A stretch of 64,000 nucleotides of DNA. It comes from Diphasiastrum complanatum. Lineage: Eukaryota; Streptophyta; Lycopodiopsida; Lycopodiales; Lycopodiaceae. The stretch's first letter is position 1. Each line of letters opens with the position of its first letter. A program made the translations under genes and the position numbers. The notes under the pieces were generated by a model. It ran no database searches, had not been told where the DNA came from, and was given only the letters and a program-made list of their open reading frames with translations. The DNA is taken from assembly GCA_029204225.1 (NCBI GenBank), contig CM055113.1, positions 4,768,431 to 4,832,430 of the forward strand. Direction: 5' to 3'. This document shows, one piece after another, positions 1-11,200 of the stretch.

Positions 1-2690
1 CAATGTTGTATTCTAAATATAGTATCTCCTGCCTGTAAGTGAGGGTGGAGTGCCAGGGTATAGAAATAATAGTGTGTGGCTCCTTCCCGGATCAATTGAC
101 AGACATCCCCTAATGTAGGGTGGAACTGATTTTCATCCATTATGTTCAACAATCCAACCCCTCATGAGGAAGGGAGTTGTTCGGCGCATTCCCCATCCTA
201 GGTCTCTAGAGGCACCTACTATCGTCAAGATGGGATCATATCTATAACTCAGGGTACGATTCCGGGTAGTATTGCTTATGTCAACGTCTTTGGTACTTCA
301 CAATGGTCGAGATTCAAGGCTAGAGGTCACACGAGTGTAAGTACTTACAAATGTCATAGGGAGTTTCGTAGGGGTACTCAATTAGCAATCTTGAGTCATC
401 GTCTGTTGCTAGTTATTTACTTGGAATGCGTCACAAGAATGTTCAACCAATCATGGTGAAATAAGCAGACAGTCATGAAATGATTATGCTATAATATCAT
501 AATTACTTATGTGCAGTGTGAGGGTGCCAATTATACGCGCCACCTTTGTTTGATAGGCGGTGGTACTTTGCCAAGCGTCAGGCCTAGGTATTTCGCTAGG
601 CAGTTCCAACATTGGAAGTGACTATGTTGACCCCTAACCGAGGTGGTGTATTTCAACCATGTACGGTGATGGCCCGCTCTTGTGTTTCAAAGAGGTCAAG
701 CTTACAACTCATTGGCACAAATATAATGGTTAACGACTCTTGAAAACTAAGTATGACGTACGAAGAGATCCTAGTCTTCAAAGCGATAAAAACATGACGT
801 GCTAAAAAATGCAAGCATCCTCATATATTTCTCGCCTAGCATACCACATAACTTTACTTAAGTTTAAATCAAATCATGCTTGACAACACCGATGTAATGT
901 GTCATGTGATTCTATGGTCATAGGTAGAAACATACACATTTTAAGGTTAGCAAATGCATTGACAATAGCTTGTAAAAACCACTTCAAGAAGTAAGTATTA
1001 TACCTGAGGCGTTTGAGAGAGGGACCGGTTTCCTTTTGAGAGCCGCCAAGTCATGAGATCTAATGCAAATCGATGTACCATACTGTCATCTTGGGAGTCC
1101 TTCAACATATGCCACTCCGGGATTTTGTAGAAATTTCCGCAACTACGCAGCCAGCAGGGAATGCGCCACAAAGTAGGAGGTAGCAGAGAAGGCGCTGGTT
1201 CATACTGCAGGGGCTCGCAATAAACATCTACTACTTCACATCTGCAGGTATTCGTCTCTCCATCTCCATTTCTGATCAATCTACTAGCAGGGAATGTGCC
1301 ATAGGGCAGGCAGGCAACAGAGAATGCGTCAGGTTGCTGTCAACGACTGATCTGGCGTTCATCATCTCAATTGATGATGTCAATGATCAGCTACAACGGA
1401 GGCATAGTCCATTGGTCAACTCCTTCAGAGCTTGGCAATGAGCCCACAGGCAGAATTTGACATGTACAGAGATTAGATTGGAGGTGATGTCTGCGCTAGT
1501 GTAGAGAAGTAGGTGGCAGGTGATTCTGTTCTCTGGAATGTAGCAATGCAAGTCCGCTTACTTCTGGAATGAGACTCACCACAGACAGAAATAAGGTCAG
1601 GATCTAATAGTAACTGCCAACCTCGTGGTTCTGGGATGCGATCCACCGTAATCAAACGTGGACACTGTTGCCAATTCCTTGCTCTAGAACGGGCCACTGT
1701 CGCTACTGCATGCAAAGTATGGTTACCTCGCTCAACATCATAGTCAGAGGCCATAGAGATCTGGATCACCAATGTAATTTGGGGCCATAGCCACTTCTCC
1801 TACACCTTGAGCTTCTACTCATATATTATAAATAAGAATGGCAGGTTTGTAAGGAGACGATCCTCCTTCTCAGGTCTGAATGGACTGTGTCTACTATTTG
1901 TGTATTCAACACATTCCCACACCCTCTCTCTCTTCACATAGCTCACTCTCCCGCCTTAAAACATCCGATCAACAGGGAGCTGTCTGAACTCTTAACTAAT
2001 ACAACCAAAGAAATATTCATTCATGCTCTCACGTCCACCCTCATGCAAAAATAATGCTTTCTCCCATCATCTCACTCATTCATCCTTTCACGTGAATGCA
2101 AAAAGAGGCCTCTTCTTTTATATTCTTTTATATGCATCTCTCACACCTTTCCCTTCAAAATGCCATCCATACCTTCATTTTTCAAGCCTTTCTCGAAAAG
2201 TGTCCTTTCTTGTACATGGCTCTTAGTTGTGATTTGACCACAATTGGTACCCTTCCCTTTTTGAAAAAGATGGATTGGGGTAATGGGTACGGGTACCACT
2301 TGTGTGAGCCACTTTCATCTTTTGCACTTGTCGGTGGTGTAAATGGTAAGTACATCCCTTGATACTTTTGTTAATTGGGTAGTCCTCATTGCTACTTGTG
2401 GTCAATTCCTATCACTTTTAGGTAGGGTATTTTTGATAAGCACTTTTAGCCTCCAATTGCATTTCCCATTTGCGTGTCCATGGCCCATGGCTTAAGATGT
2501 CGAGGTGATTTGTTTGTCAGTGTGCCGCTTCGACTTGCATCGGGACTTGCCTATAGTTTTGTCACAGTTTCCTTGACCCTGTTCCATAATTTTTGACCAT
2601 TTTTTGCGAGTTGATTTTTCTCTTTGCCGATTTTTTTCGTGTGTCGTTATTGGCGAGCACTCATGACTTGGGGTTTCTTCAAGGCAACCG
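1..2690. other. No recognisable gene
   Basis: This stretch holds only short open frames (for example 998-1279 and 1473-1772 on the minus strand, about 95 codons each) with no family motif that I recognise. Base composition is mixed, and I see no LTR ends, no tandem array and no RNA gene. It may include the 3' flank or LTR of the minus-strand retroelement that starts further right, because a conserved segment of that family begins near 2700, but I cannot place an element end here. Confidence 0.4.
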
Positions 2691-2699
2691 GTCCCCGGA

Positions 2700-3095
2700 A
2701 AAACACAATAGACAATTTTTCTATTAATAAAAAGTAATGGAGTACATTGGAAAATTCGCTCGGCCATGCCGGCTAGTATAATCAGGCTAATTCTAAGGCC
2801 GTAAACTATTCTATGGGCCATTTCTAAGGTCTCAAAATTTGCTCTGGCCACATTCTGGACGGGCTGAGACCCCTATCTATAGGCAACTGTGTGCAGATTT
2901 TACCATTAATAGCCGGGTTTTACATGCCGATTTTTGTACAAAGGTGTGAAAATCGCTTTAAAAATAGCCCAATTTTTCGTGCAAAATATCGGCTAACATT
3001 GGCGACTTCACTAGGGAGTGTGATCCCCACACGAACGAACTCAGAATGCTCTTGGTGGTGAATTAAGTATAGTGGGCTCAGCACCCTTGCTGGGT
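2700..3095 (-). repeat. Conserved 3' segment of gypsy family A, copy 1
   Basis: Read on the minus strand, this segment matches 62630-63020 on the plus strand. Shared landmarks in order are GTGCTGAGCCCACT, GTGTGGGGAYCACACTCCCT, AATGTTAG, GGGCTA, GGCATKGCCGAG and AATGTACTC. In both places it lies downstream of a family A pol remnant and in the same orientation as that pol, so it is probably a 3' untranslated or LTR part of the element. It contains a short hairpin at 3018-3032 (GTGTG and CACAC arms). On the plus strand, TGGCGACTTCACTAGGGA near 3000-3017 superficially resembles a tRNA primer site, but it has the wrong orientation for the neighbouring element. Confidence 0.6.
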
Positions 3096-3858
3096 GATGC
3101 TAACCACCAAGATCTTGTATGGTGTCTTTAATCGCTCTCTTCCCAAAGGCCATTGGTTGAGCCCTTAGGATCCATCAAATACTCCCACCCATCATATTCA
3201 AGGCATGCCCGTCTCAGACCCATGCATGGAGGGATATGCAAATGCATTTTTCAGTGATTTAACATGGATGCAGGTTACCAGTGCTGTGTCTAATATTGCG
3301 TGAGTGCAATGTGCATGTGCATTGCAGCTCCATTGACTACTTGTCAAAAATGTTTCACAGAGCGAAGACTAGATTTGCTCTTGTAAATACCATCGATCTA
3401 AATGAGATGTTCCTAGCTTGAATCCAAAGTGCGTAAAAAGAATCTACCAAAAGTTCTCAATCTACAACTGACTAGAGCAATGTGAACTTGTTTTTATTTA
3501 TTTATTTTATTTATTTTATTTTATTTTATAGTGCATTCTTATGTAGCTCAGTCCTTCGATATTTCAGCTCCCCTGTGTAAAGGGGGTCATTCTCGGCCAC
3601 ATCTACCAATATTGGGTCAGCCCCCTCCAGGAATTGAAAGTAAAACATCTCGTTCCATGTCTTGCGTTCTTTGGCAGTCCGATCACGTATCCGCAAATAT
3701 AGGGCTAGATCGGCTCCTGGTTCCATCGCTTCATTTGGGTTGTACCACCATTTGGTGAGGTGGATCTTTGTTGGTTTTGTTTTAGGGCCCCAAGGTTGAA
3801 GCAGCCACTTTTGTAGGTAATGGGCATAATGATCAGCTAGCCGAACAAGCTGTGGCAC

Positions 3859-4127
3859 TCCTCTAGGACAAATTTAGCCTCCTCGGGGGTTATACATCAT
3901 CGGTATATTCCTTCCACCCCTCGTCTATATAAGATTCCTCCTATGAGTGCGAACTTCAAGGCCTGTAGTCGTAACTTCGGTATTTCCTGGGTGGTCATGT
4001 CCTCGGGGGTATCTAATGTCAATAAGTAAGTTGCTAATGCCGCATACCAAACGAGAATTTGTGCAACATCTACCTTCAATAGTTCTTTCAAGTGATCTGT
4101 CTCCCACTCGCTACCAGTGTTGGTCAC
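3859..4127 (-). pseudogene. RNase H-integrase linker and start of integrase zinc region
   Basis: The minus strand encodes ATYLLTLDTPEDMT and LQALKFALIGGILYRRGVEG, then CITPEEAKFVLEECHS after a stop. These align with ATFLSTLEVPDSMT, LQALQFSVIEGVLYWKGVEG and FILEECHDF in the copy at 60.1-60.4 kb. The integrase zinc region breaks off straight after its first histidine. A 110-codon frame further left (3526-3858) does not match integrase and I do not recognise it. Confidence 0.7.
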
Positions 4128-4181
4128 CCCTCCTAGCTCACATATGCAGTCAATAAGTCCTTGTAACCTAGGTGGGTTGCT

Positions 4182-4862
4182 CTAGAGGGCATAGTCAAAT
4201 TTTTGAAGGGATATGATCCACTTCATCAGTCGTTCGGGTGGTTCTAGTTTGTTCATTATCAGAGTTACTGCCGTGCTTTTGGTAAAGAAGGTCACTTTCC
4301 AGTGTAATAGATAATGTCTAATCTTTGCGGCGGCATAGGCTATCCCTAAACATATCTTCTCAGCCTTTGAGTAGTTAAGCTCTGCTTTGTTCATTTTCCT
4401 TCCTATGAAGATAATAGGGTGGTAAATCTTATCCCAGATCTGGGCTAAGTAACAGTTGATGCATGTATCAGTGGTGCTAGTAAATACGTAGAATTCCCTA
4501 TCATACATGGGTGGTTTCAAAATTGGGGCATTAGCTAGGGCCGTTTTTAATCCTTGGAAGTACTTCTCGCACTCTTCGTCCCATGACCACTTGGTTTCAT
4601 TTTTCAATAAGCCCGTCACGGGGTATGTGTGGGAAGCGTAGGACATCACGTATCTTTTGTAATAACCAGTTGAACCTAGGAAGGTTTGAAGTTGACTCAC
4701 GGTGGTGGGGGCCATCATAGCTAATATCATGGCAATCTTTTCGGGATCGGTGGCCCTGCCATATTTACTGATCACATGGCCTAACAACACTCCATATGGT
4801 ACCCCAAACAAACACTTGTTGGCGTTCAAGGAGGTGCAGTGGCTGCGCACTTTTGGAAGCAT
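4182..4862 (-). pseudogene. RT thumb and degenerate RNase H domain
   Basis: An open frame of 226 codons starts inside RT (GHVISKYGR, FLGSTGYYKRYV) and runs through the RNase H region. The frame is intact, but the three acidic residues expected at the RNase H active site are replaced: the site of the usual TDAS reads TSTT, the glutamate site reads isoleucine in AEKICLG, and the third aspartate site reads lysine in FFTKSTAV. The second copy at 59.3-60.1 kb carries equivalent replacements, so the loss is ancestral to both. Tat-lineage plant elements are known to have a degenerate RNase H and to compensate with a second, archaeal-type one. None is visible here. Confidence 0.8.
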
Positions 4863-4869
4863 TTCTTGA

Positions 4870-5269
4870 GTACGACGAGGTGCTCAGTGATTGTAGATGC
4901 CCCGCAGAGGTGATCTATGAAGATTTTGAGATTCTCATCTAAGATGTCCTGGAACTGTTCGTTCATGAATCATTGATAGGTCCCTGGCGCATTGGTAAGC
5001 CCAAATGGCATGACGTGGTATGCGAATACTCCGAATGTGGTAGTAAAGGTGGTTTTTAATCTGTCTTCTTCTGTTATGGCTATTTGGTTATAGCCGACAA
5101 AGCAATCCATGAATGAATATTGTTCCCTCCCCACCATCTCTTCTAGGACTTGGTCTATAAATGGTAGTGGATAGTAGTCCTTTCTAGTTTGTTTGTTCAA
5201 GCACTTGTAGTCTACACATACTCGGATGTGTGTGGAGTTCTTCTTTGTTCGTGGTACAATTGGAGAGCA
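4870..5269 (-). pseudogene. Reverse transcriptase palm and fingers, broken
   Basis: Translating the minus strand gives CSPIVPRTKKN, IRVCVDYKCLNK, YYPLPFIDQVLEEM and YHVMPFGLTNAPGTYQ, which are RT motifs in their usual order. A stop codon follows GTYQ. Further on, the catalytic box reads FIDH instead of FIDD, so the second catalytic aspartate is gone. The neighbouring protease remnant reads into it with only a stop between them. RT would copy the element RNA in cytoplasmic particles. This copy is inactive. Confidence 0.8.
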
Positions 5270-5872
5270 TCACTTGGCATTTTCGACAGGAAATATTAGC
5301 CCTGCCTGCCTAAGTCGTTCTAATTCTCGCTCACGGCCCCATCCAAAGATGAGTACTCCTGCTGGGTTGTCTATGATACAATTGCTCAGTCTGAGCCATG
5401 GTCGGCCTAACAACATAGAAAACCCCCGATTCCCGGCATACATTCGCATCACGTAGAAATCTACCTGGATGGTTCTGTCGACTACAGTGATTGGTACAAT
5501 CTTAAGTTCTCCTTTTGGTTTTATCACTGAATTGTTGGCCAGTTTGAGGGCGGTCAACATGGCTGGTTCTAGTGTGAATCCCAATCTGTCAACGAGCTCT
5601 AGGCTAATAATACTTACGGCAAATCTTGCATCGACTATGGCTCCCTTCACAAGTAGGCCATCAATTAATACATCTACCTTAGGACAATAGCGGTCTAGGA
5701 TTCCTGCTTCGATGTGTCCGACTGTAGGGGGTTCCAACGGTCTAGGTCTCATCATGCGTCGGATGGTGCGCTTAATGGTGGGTGACAGTTGGACCAATTG
5801 CCACAGTCCTATTTGTAGCTTCATATTTTCCAATGTTTGTGTTAGATCGATATTTTCTATTCTTAGGTTCAC
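5270..5872 (-). pseudogene. Aspartic protease region, fused by deletion to RT start
   Basis: About 200 codons. The first half holds the retropepsin core: a hydrophobic strand followed by IVDARF where an active enzyme has D-(S/T/A)-G, then the flap-like segment and a C-terminal LLGRPWL motif. The family A copy on the right reads IVDAGA at the same place, so the third active-site position is mutated here. After the sequence FGWGRERE the frame jumps straight to ELERLRQAGLIFPV, which is the RT entry. In the other copy about 450 bases of linker separate these blocks. The last residues end at a stop near 5270. Protease would have processed the Gag-Pol polyprotein. The product cannot be active. Confidence 0.8.
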
Positions 5873-6250
5873 ATCAAGGTTTCTACAAATTTTGCGTGTT
5901 GTATCCCTTGCTCTCTTTGCCCCTATCCCAATTTTTCCTTTTCCAGTCTTTCTTCGTCCTAAGGTTCTGAGGTGTCATCTCCCTTCTAAGGCGCTCACCT
6001 CCCCCCGTTCCCTAGGTGCTACAGCTTCTACCTCTGGCTTGATCAACCCTTGGTCACTGGCTACTGGTTTGTCTATCTGCAGGGGCGTAGTTTTGGGGGG
6101 TTCACTTCAGAGGTTACTTCTCGTTACTACTAAGATTTCCTTCCTCGTTGTGGTCTGGTCTATTGTTTCTAACTCAATGAAATTTACGGGTGCTCGATTA
6201 TCCTCTAAGAGTGCTTTTACAAGTTTGAGAACCAATGAGAAAAAACGTTA

Positions 6251-6883
6251 TTGGTACAAGCATGGAAGGAGGACAATATGTATGATGATTTGCTTGTCAT
6301 ATTTCCACGTGTTGATGAGGACAAGGAATTACAATTTTCTGCCCTCTTTTCAAGAGAGTTCGGTGTGGGATTTAAGAGATCCGATGAAACCAATATAACA
6401 ATTTCTCTCAATACATGTGATTTTGAAGTTTGCATGATTGAAGTCACTCCACTTTTGTGGGAGGTTGCCAAACATTTTTTACTCAAAAAAATAAATGAAT
6501 TTGCTGAAAAAATTGAAGGCTCTTATTAATCCAACAACAACTCCAATAAAGATTCTAATAAGGGAGATCACTCACGAGGTGAGAACAATAATTCTTCTAG
6601 TAGCCATTTGGGTGAGTATAGCTCTCAATCTAGTGCTGCAATTTCATCTGGTCGGTCCAAAAAAGCTCCTGGAGATGATGGTGATTATAGTGGTAGGGAT
6701 GATGAGGGTGGCAATGGGGATAAAGATAAAAAGCACAATCCAACTAAAAAAGCTAATGATGATAAAAGATTGAATCGCACTGTGATAGTGGTATTTAAAA
6801 AAGGAGTCATAGTGGTATTTAAGAAAGGAATCGGACACTTTAATTGTAATCATAGGCGCCAGCCTGTTCCACGAGATTTGTAA
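6251..6883 (+). pseudogene. Unrecognised ORF with one in-frame stop and low-complexity tail
   Basis: A single frame runs from a TTG codon at 6251 to a stop at 6881-6883, interrupted only by TAA at 6527-6529. The first 90 residues look like ordinary globular protein (for example FGVGFKRSDETN, TPLLWEVAKHF). The second part is rich in Ser, Asn, Gly, Asp and Lys and contains an exact duplicated octapeptide VIVVFKKG encoded by a 24-bp tandem repeat near 6783-6830. No ATG starts this frame, so it is probably an internal piece of a longer gene or element ORF. I do not recognise the family. It abuts the gypsy remnant on its left. Confidence 0.35.
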
Positions 6884-6889
6884 AACCAT

Positions 6890-8710
6890 GCTCTGTTCTT
6901 TCCAAAATAAAATTTTCGTTTGATAAGAAGTTAAAGAATGATCGAAAGATCACTATAAGGAAGAAGAGTGCAACTCGAGCTCTCCGAGTGATGATTTGGG
7001 TGGCTGCATGTTGAAAATTTGTATGAGCAGCAGGGAACAAATCAATCCTGCATCTCTCGATGGTGAATCTAAATACGGCTTGTTCAAAGATTTCGAGGGA
7101 ACCCCTCTCGTCGTGATAGGCAAGGAAAGCGAAACTGTCAGCAACCTACAATTTCGAGTGCGAAAGAATGCTAAGCAAATTGCATCGCGACACCAGCCAC
7201 AATGGCTTTTTATTCTCGTTCACTTTGAATCACAAAAAGACACATCTGAGTAACATTCCACAGTCCGGAAAAGTTGAGACAGACGAAGGAGGCCAGAAAG
7301 TGATTGTACCGCAGTTTCTAAGTCAGCTTGTTGCAGCTTGACGACTCCATTGGACCTCAAAAGCACATTTGGTTGTATTTGCCATCCATGGTTTTATTTA
7401 ATGTTGCAACAGGATTTGATAGCTGCGATAGCAAATTTAGGCACAACATCACACATGATTTAGGCAAGGCGAAAGGGTTTATTAGCACTGCGCTGCCGGT
7501 TTGGATTAGACCAGTTGTGCAGAAGAGCCCAATAACTACCGGGGATACAGGGCCAGAGCGACTAGGGAGCGCCTACAACAACAAAGTGAACAACTGCCAA
7601 AGTTTAAGGAATCAAGGTTTCTAGACTCCGACCGGAGAAAGATACGTTGATTAGGAAGCAGATTCCCGGAATAAAAGTGGGCACTACGCACTTTGGAAGC
7701 CAGAAATCTGGGTTACGGTGATCAGAAAGAAAGTTGTAGATTGTTTTCACAACCTGCTGGCTGCAGGTTGATCTGCCTTGCCTGCATCTAGGGCCATTCT
7801 TGGACGATTCAAAATTGATTAGGGTCTTGAATCACAGCTTTGTTTGTTATTTGCTTGGTTTGTGGACGCTTGTTTTCAACTATGAGGTAAATTTGAAAAG
7901 GCAATCCTCCGCAGCCAGGAAAAATGAACTGGTGGATCTAACAAATAGAAGCTTGTCTGAGTACAAGGAGAAAAATGAAGGGGAGCGCTAGCATGGGTAT
8001 GAGAAAGAGTAAATTGGCTACTTCAGTTGGTGCTCAGGATTGTGAAAGCTGGAACCGAGTATCAGGATCAGGTAGATGGAGCATCCCAGTATCATAAAAG
8101 CAGTAGCAAATAACATACTATTGCCTTAATCATTGTTGGTTACTTATTGTCAACTACATCCAAGATATAGATCTATGATCTATTACACGTTTTGCAACCA
8201 CATAAATAAGATCAAAAACCATGACTCTGTGCCGCTGTGATGAGTTTTTAGGTTAGGAAAGGCAAAAACACCAAATTTTCAGTTATCTGATTTGTTGTCA
8301 TTTCATTTGTGGAAACAGAGCTGCTTCATTATATTTAAATCAACTAGTCACTAAATAAAAATTGACTTCATCTGTGGAAGCATAGCTGATTGACTATATT
8401 TGATTTAACTATGTCACTCAATAAAGATTGACAAGTACGATTGACATATCACAGATTTACTTAATGTCGATTTTAATATTAAGATTTCTATATGAACTTA
8501 AAGTTGTTTTTGTCATTAGCCAACACTATCAAATGATTGTCTTTTTGAGAATTACTTATTGTTTCACATATGTTGGTGGCATGGTATTATAAATTTGAAT
8601 TCATATATATGTCTAATTTAACTCCTTAACAAGAATCATGGTTCAATATTTTTATTTCACACCTACTACAAACATGTATTTGGATCTCTCAATTTCAAAG
8701 AATCTTCCAA
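6890..8710. other. No recognisable gene
   Basis: Several short plus-strand frames occur (6996-7253, 7328-7624, 7800-7991), none with a recognisable motif. The last few hundred bases are AT-rich. Degenerate 5' parts of the copia element on the right may lie here, but I cannot see a primer site or LTR. Confidence 0.35.
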
Positions 8711-8717
8711 CCATGTT

Positions 8718-9310
8718 TTGTTGTAAAGATCAAGGCTCTACGCACAGATGGAGGGGGAGAGTACATCTTCACATAATTCAAGGAGTTCTGCAAGGCCAAC
8801 GGGATACTTCAACAATACACAACCAGCTACTCACCTCAGTCCAATGTTGTAGTTGAGCAGAAAAAACGGACACTCATTGAAAGTGCCAAGAGCATGATGG
8901 CCCATGTCTCTCTTCCAAAGAAGTTCTGGGTAGAAGTTGTTACTACAGCTGCCTACTTATAGAATCGATCAATCACCAAAGCCCTAAATGACAAGACACC
9001 TTATGAGGTGTAGACAGGATTGAAACCATCACTCAAACATATTCGAGTGCTTGGATGCATCACTTTCGCTCAGAACCTTGAGGATCTAAGAAGAAAGCTA
9101 AATGACAAGAGCAGAACGATCTTCATTGTCTATTCCCCAGACCACAAGACATACAAGCTCTACAATTTGGATACCGAGAAGACATTCACCAGTAGAGATG
9201 TCATTTTTTTGGAAGACCAGTTCATCGACCACAAAGGGAAAGATACTGATAAAAAAGACTCCAGGATCGAGCAATCAGTCAATTCCGATCTAGAGATTCA
9301 ACTGTAGAAT
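8718..9310 (+). pseudogene. Copia integrase C-terminal half
   Basis: Translation begins with IKALRTDGGGEY, which carries the second catalytic aspartate of the D,D,E integrase core. It continues through SPQSNVVVEQKKRTL at the position of the conserved glutamate motif, then FWVEVVTTAAYL and a final open frame from 9020 ending at a stop at 9305-9307. At least three stop codons interrupt it. The first aspartate and the zinc finger are missing. Integrase would join element cDNA to host DNA. This piece cannot. Confidence 0.8.
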
Positions 9311-9514
9311 CTCGATGCTGACTCAGATGATGAGTCAGAACCTCAATGAGTCAACTCACATCAGAGGACCGAAGTTCAACCCAGAAGGTCGAACAAGTCC
9401 GGAAAGTCTCCATCCAGATTTATAGATGATCCAACGGCCAGCTACTTTGTGCAGGAACCGACCATAGTTTTTGAGGTGATGTCTACTCCTGATGCTGACT
9501 AGTGGAAATTAGCG

Positions 9515-10126
9515 ATGGACACCGAATTAGATTCTCTATTGGAGAATCAAACATGGACACTCATTGAGCTGCCAAAGGATCGAAACCCAATTCCATGCAA
9601 ATGGATATTGAAGGAAAAGTACGACGCTGAAGGAAGACTAAATCGTTACAAGGCCAGGCTAGTCGCCAAAGGCTTTTCCCAGATTCCAGATCTGGATTAT
9701 TCAGAAACCTTCAGCCCAGTCGTCAAACATGCTTCCATCCGCCTACTCCTCTCCTTTGCAGCTGCAGCAGATCTCGAAGTCCATCAGATGAATGTCCAGA
9801 CTACTTTTCTCAATGGAACCATCAAAGAGGAAATCTATATGACAGAGCCAGAGGGATACGAACTCAACGACAAGCAACAACACCTTGTATGCAGAATTTA
9901 CAAGGCGCTCTACGGGCTGGAACAATCACCTAGAGCCTGGTTCCTAAAACTATCAAAGGAACAGGAAAAGGAGGAAATGAAGCGCTACCCCTTTCAATCC
10001 ATCTTCAGTTCACTGATGTACGCAATGATTTGCATGCGACCAGACCTTGCATATTCGATCAGTACACTCAGCCAGTTCTTGTCAAATCCAGACGTAGTTC
10101 ATTGGAAAGCACTAACAAAGTCATGA
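9515..10126 (+). pseudogene. Copia reverse transcriptase lacking the YVDD box
   Basis: A 203-codon open frame starts with MDTELDSLLENQTW and shows [36 protein letters not shown] and ALYGLEQSPRAWF. Straight after RAWFLKL the frame jumps to SKEQEKEEMKRYPF and SLMYAM, which lie well downstream in intact copia RT. The segment with the catalytic YVDD aspartates is therefore deleted without breaking the frame. The related element at 31.9-32.4 kb keeps that segment (LYVDDTLLF). An in-frame deletion makes the ORF look healthier than it is. Confidence 0.85.
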
Positions 10127-10680
10127 AGTACATCTAAGCAACAAAAACTCTCAGCATCTGCTACGGAGGCAGCCAAACTGCCAACATCCTTGAAGCCTAC
10201 ACAGATGCGGATTGGGCATGAGATGTCGACACCAGAAAATCAACTTCTGGATTTGTATTTTTATACAACCAAGGCTCAATCTCATGGAACAGCCGGGAGC
10301 AGACCTCAGTTGCATTATCATCAACGGAATCCAAATACATAGCTACTGCCACAAATGCAACCAAAGAGGCAATCTGGCTAAGGCAACTTCTCGTAGACCT
10401 GAACGTTGCACAAACGCTTCCTACAAACATCTATTGTGACAATCAAAGCACAATAGCACTTTCTCTCAATCCGCGATTTCACTTTCGAAGGAAATATATA
10501 GAAATCAGGTATCATTAACTTAGAGAGAAATTGCACAACAAGGAAGTAGAATTAATTTTCTGCAGAACAAACTACATGGCAGCAGATTACTTCACAAAGG
10601 CTCTATCAAAGGAGCAACATCTCAGACTTAACGATATGCTAAATATGAAGATCAAAGTTTTTCAAGATCCTCATTAAGGG
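10127..10680 (+). pseudogene. Copia RNase H remnant and polypurine tract
   Basis: Spread over more than one frame with stops, the plus strand encodes AYTDADWA, RKSTSGFVFLYNQGSISWNS, TSVALSSTESKYIA, IYCDNQSTIAL and ADYFTKALSKEQH, the standard copia RNase H series. It ends at a stop just before the purine-rich tract at 10677-10684. The domain would remove RNA from the RNA-DNA hybrid. The decay is typical of an old insertion. Confidence 0.8.
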
Positions 10681-10684
10681 GGAG

Positions 10685-11200
10685 TGTTAGATTTGTTATG
10701 CTCAGTCTTAAAAATCGTTAAGTAATGAGCATCTTGAAAACAGAAGGCCGACAACATGATTTGGGACCTTCACATTTTTCCCTTTAAGTGATTCCCATTT
10801 ATGCCTTAAAACGATTTAAGGCACCTTTGTTTTTTGCCTTCTTCGCCCTTTTTCCATGCCTTCACAAAAAAAGTGACACACTGGCCAGAATGACTTAAAA
10901 ACCATTTCTGGACCACCTTCGCCTTTTTCACTTCTTTGCAAAAAATGTTAATGAGAATTTCTCTTTCAATCAGAGTTATCTGCAACCAGAGTTATCACGC
11001 TCAACAAGCTGAAGTTATTACTTCAAGCCATTGTACTCACTGTTCATATTTATCAGAGTGCAACTTTTGTCTCACTACTGCGTCGTTCATTTGCGCAAAC
11101 TGTATGAATTCTTCTACTTGAATATTGTGTTTCCGTTCCTACATGCCTACGCTTTGAGCAGCTGAGCCTCCGCTGTGCTCACGACCACCATTTTACGACA
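10685..11200 (+). repeat. Probable 3' LTR of the copia element
   Basis: The left edge is well placed: TGTTAGATTT directly follows the purine tract. The right edge at CGACA is a guess based on the expected CA end, since no 5' LTR survives for comparison. Confidence 0.45.

Larger units (their letters stand above)
3526..6180 (-). mobile_element. Decayed Ty3/gypsy element, family A copy 1
   Basis: On the minus strand the remnant runs in the order protease, reverse transcriptase, RNase H-like domain, linker, and the start of the integrase zinc region. It matches the better copy at 57543-61381 almost block for block; both share the strings PPMYDREFY, LAQIWDKIYHPI and MNKLEPP. Several stop codons and frameshifts break it, an internal deletion joins protease to RT, and the integrase core is missing. 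LTR boundaries are not visible. It is a non-functional fossil. Confidence 0.85.
8718..10684 (+). mobile_element. 5'-truncated, decayed Ty1/copia element
   Basis: In order on the plus strand come the second half of integrase, the linker, reverse transcriptase and RNase H, then a purine-rich tract (AAGGGGGAG) and an LTR start TGTTAGATTT. This order, with integrase ahead of RT, defines Ty1/copia. Stops and frameshifts are scattered throughout. RT has an internal deletion that removes its catalytic box. Gag, protease and the 5' LTR are absent. The element at 30.9-33.2 kb is a diverged relative that begins at nearly the same internal point. Confidence 0.88.

Noticed and set aside
998-1772. Host gene on the minus strand
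   Set aside because: Two short frames without recognisable motifs, splice logic or similarity that I can support.
2999-3017. Primer-binding site of a plus-strand element
   Set aside because: The homologous sequence at 62.7 kb has the same wrong orientation relative to its pol, so it is part of a conserved 3' segment; no exact tRNA match is known to me.
5712-6398. Plus-strand frame of 228 codons
   Set aside because: It overlaps, in antisense, the protease region read on the minus strand and has no motif of its own.
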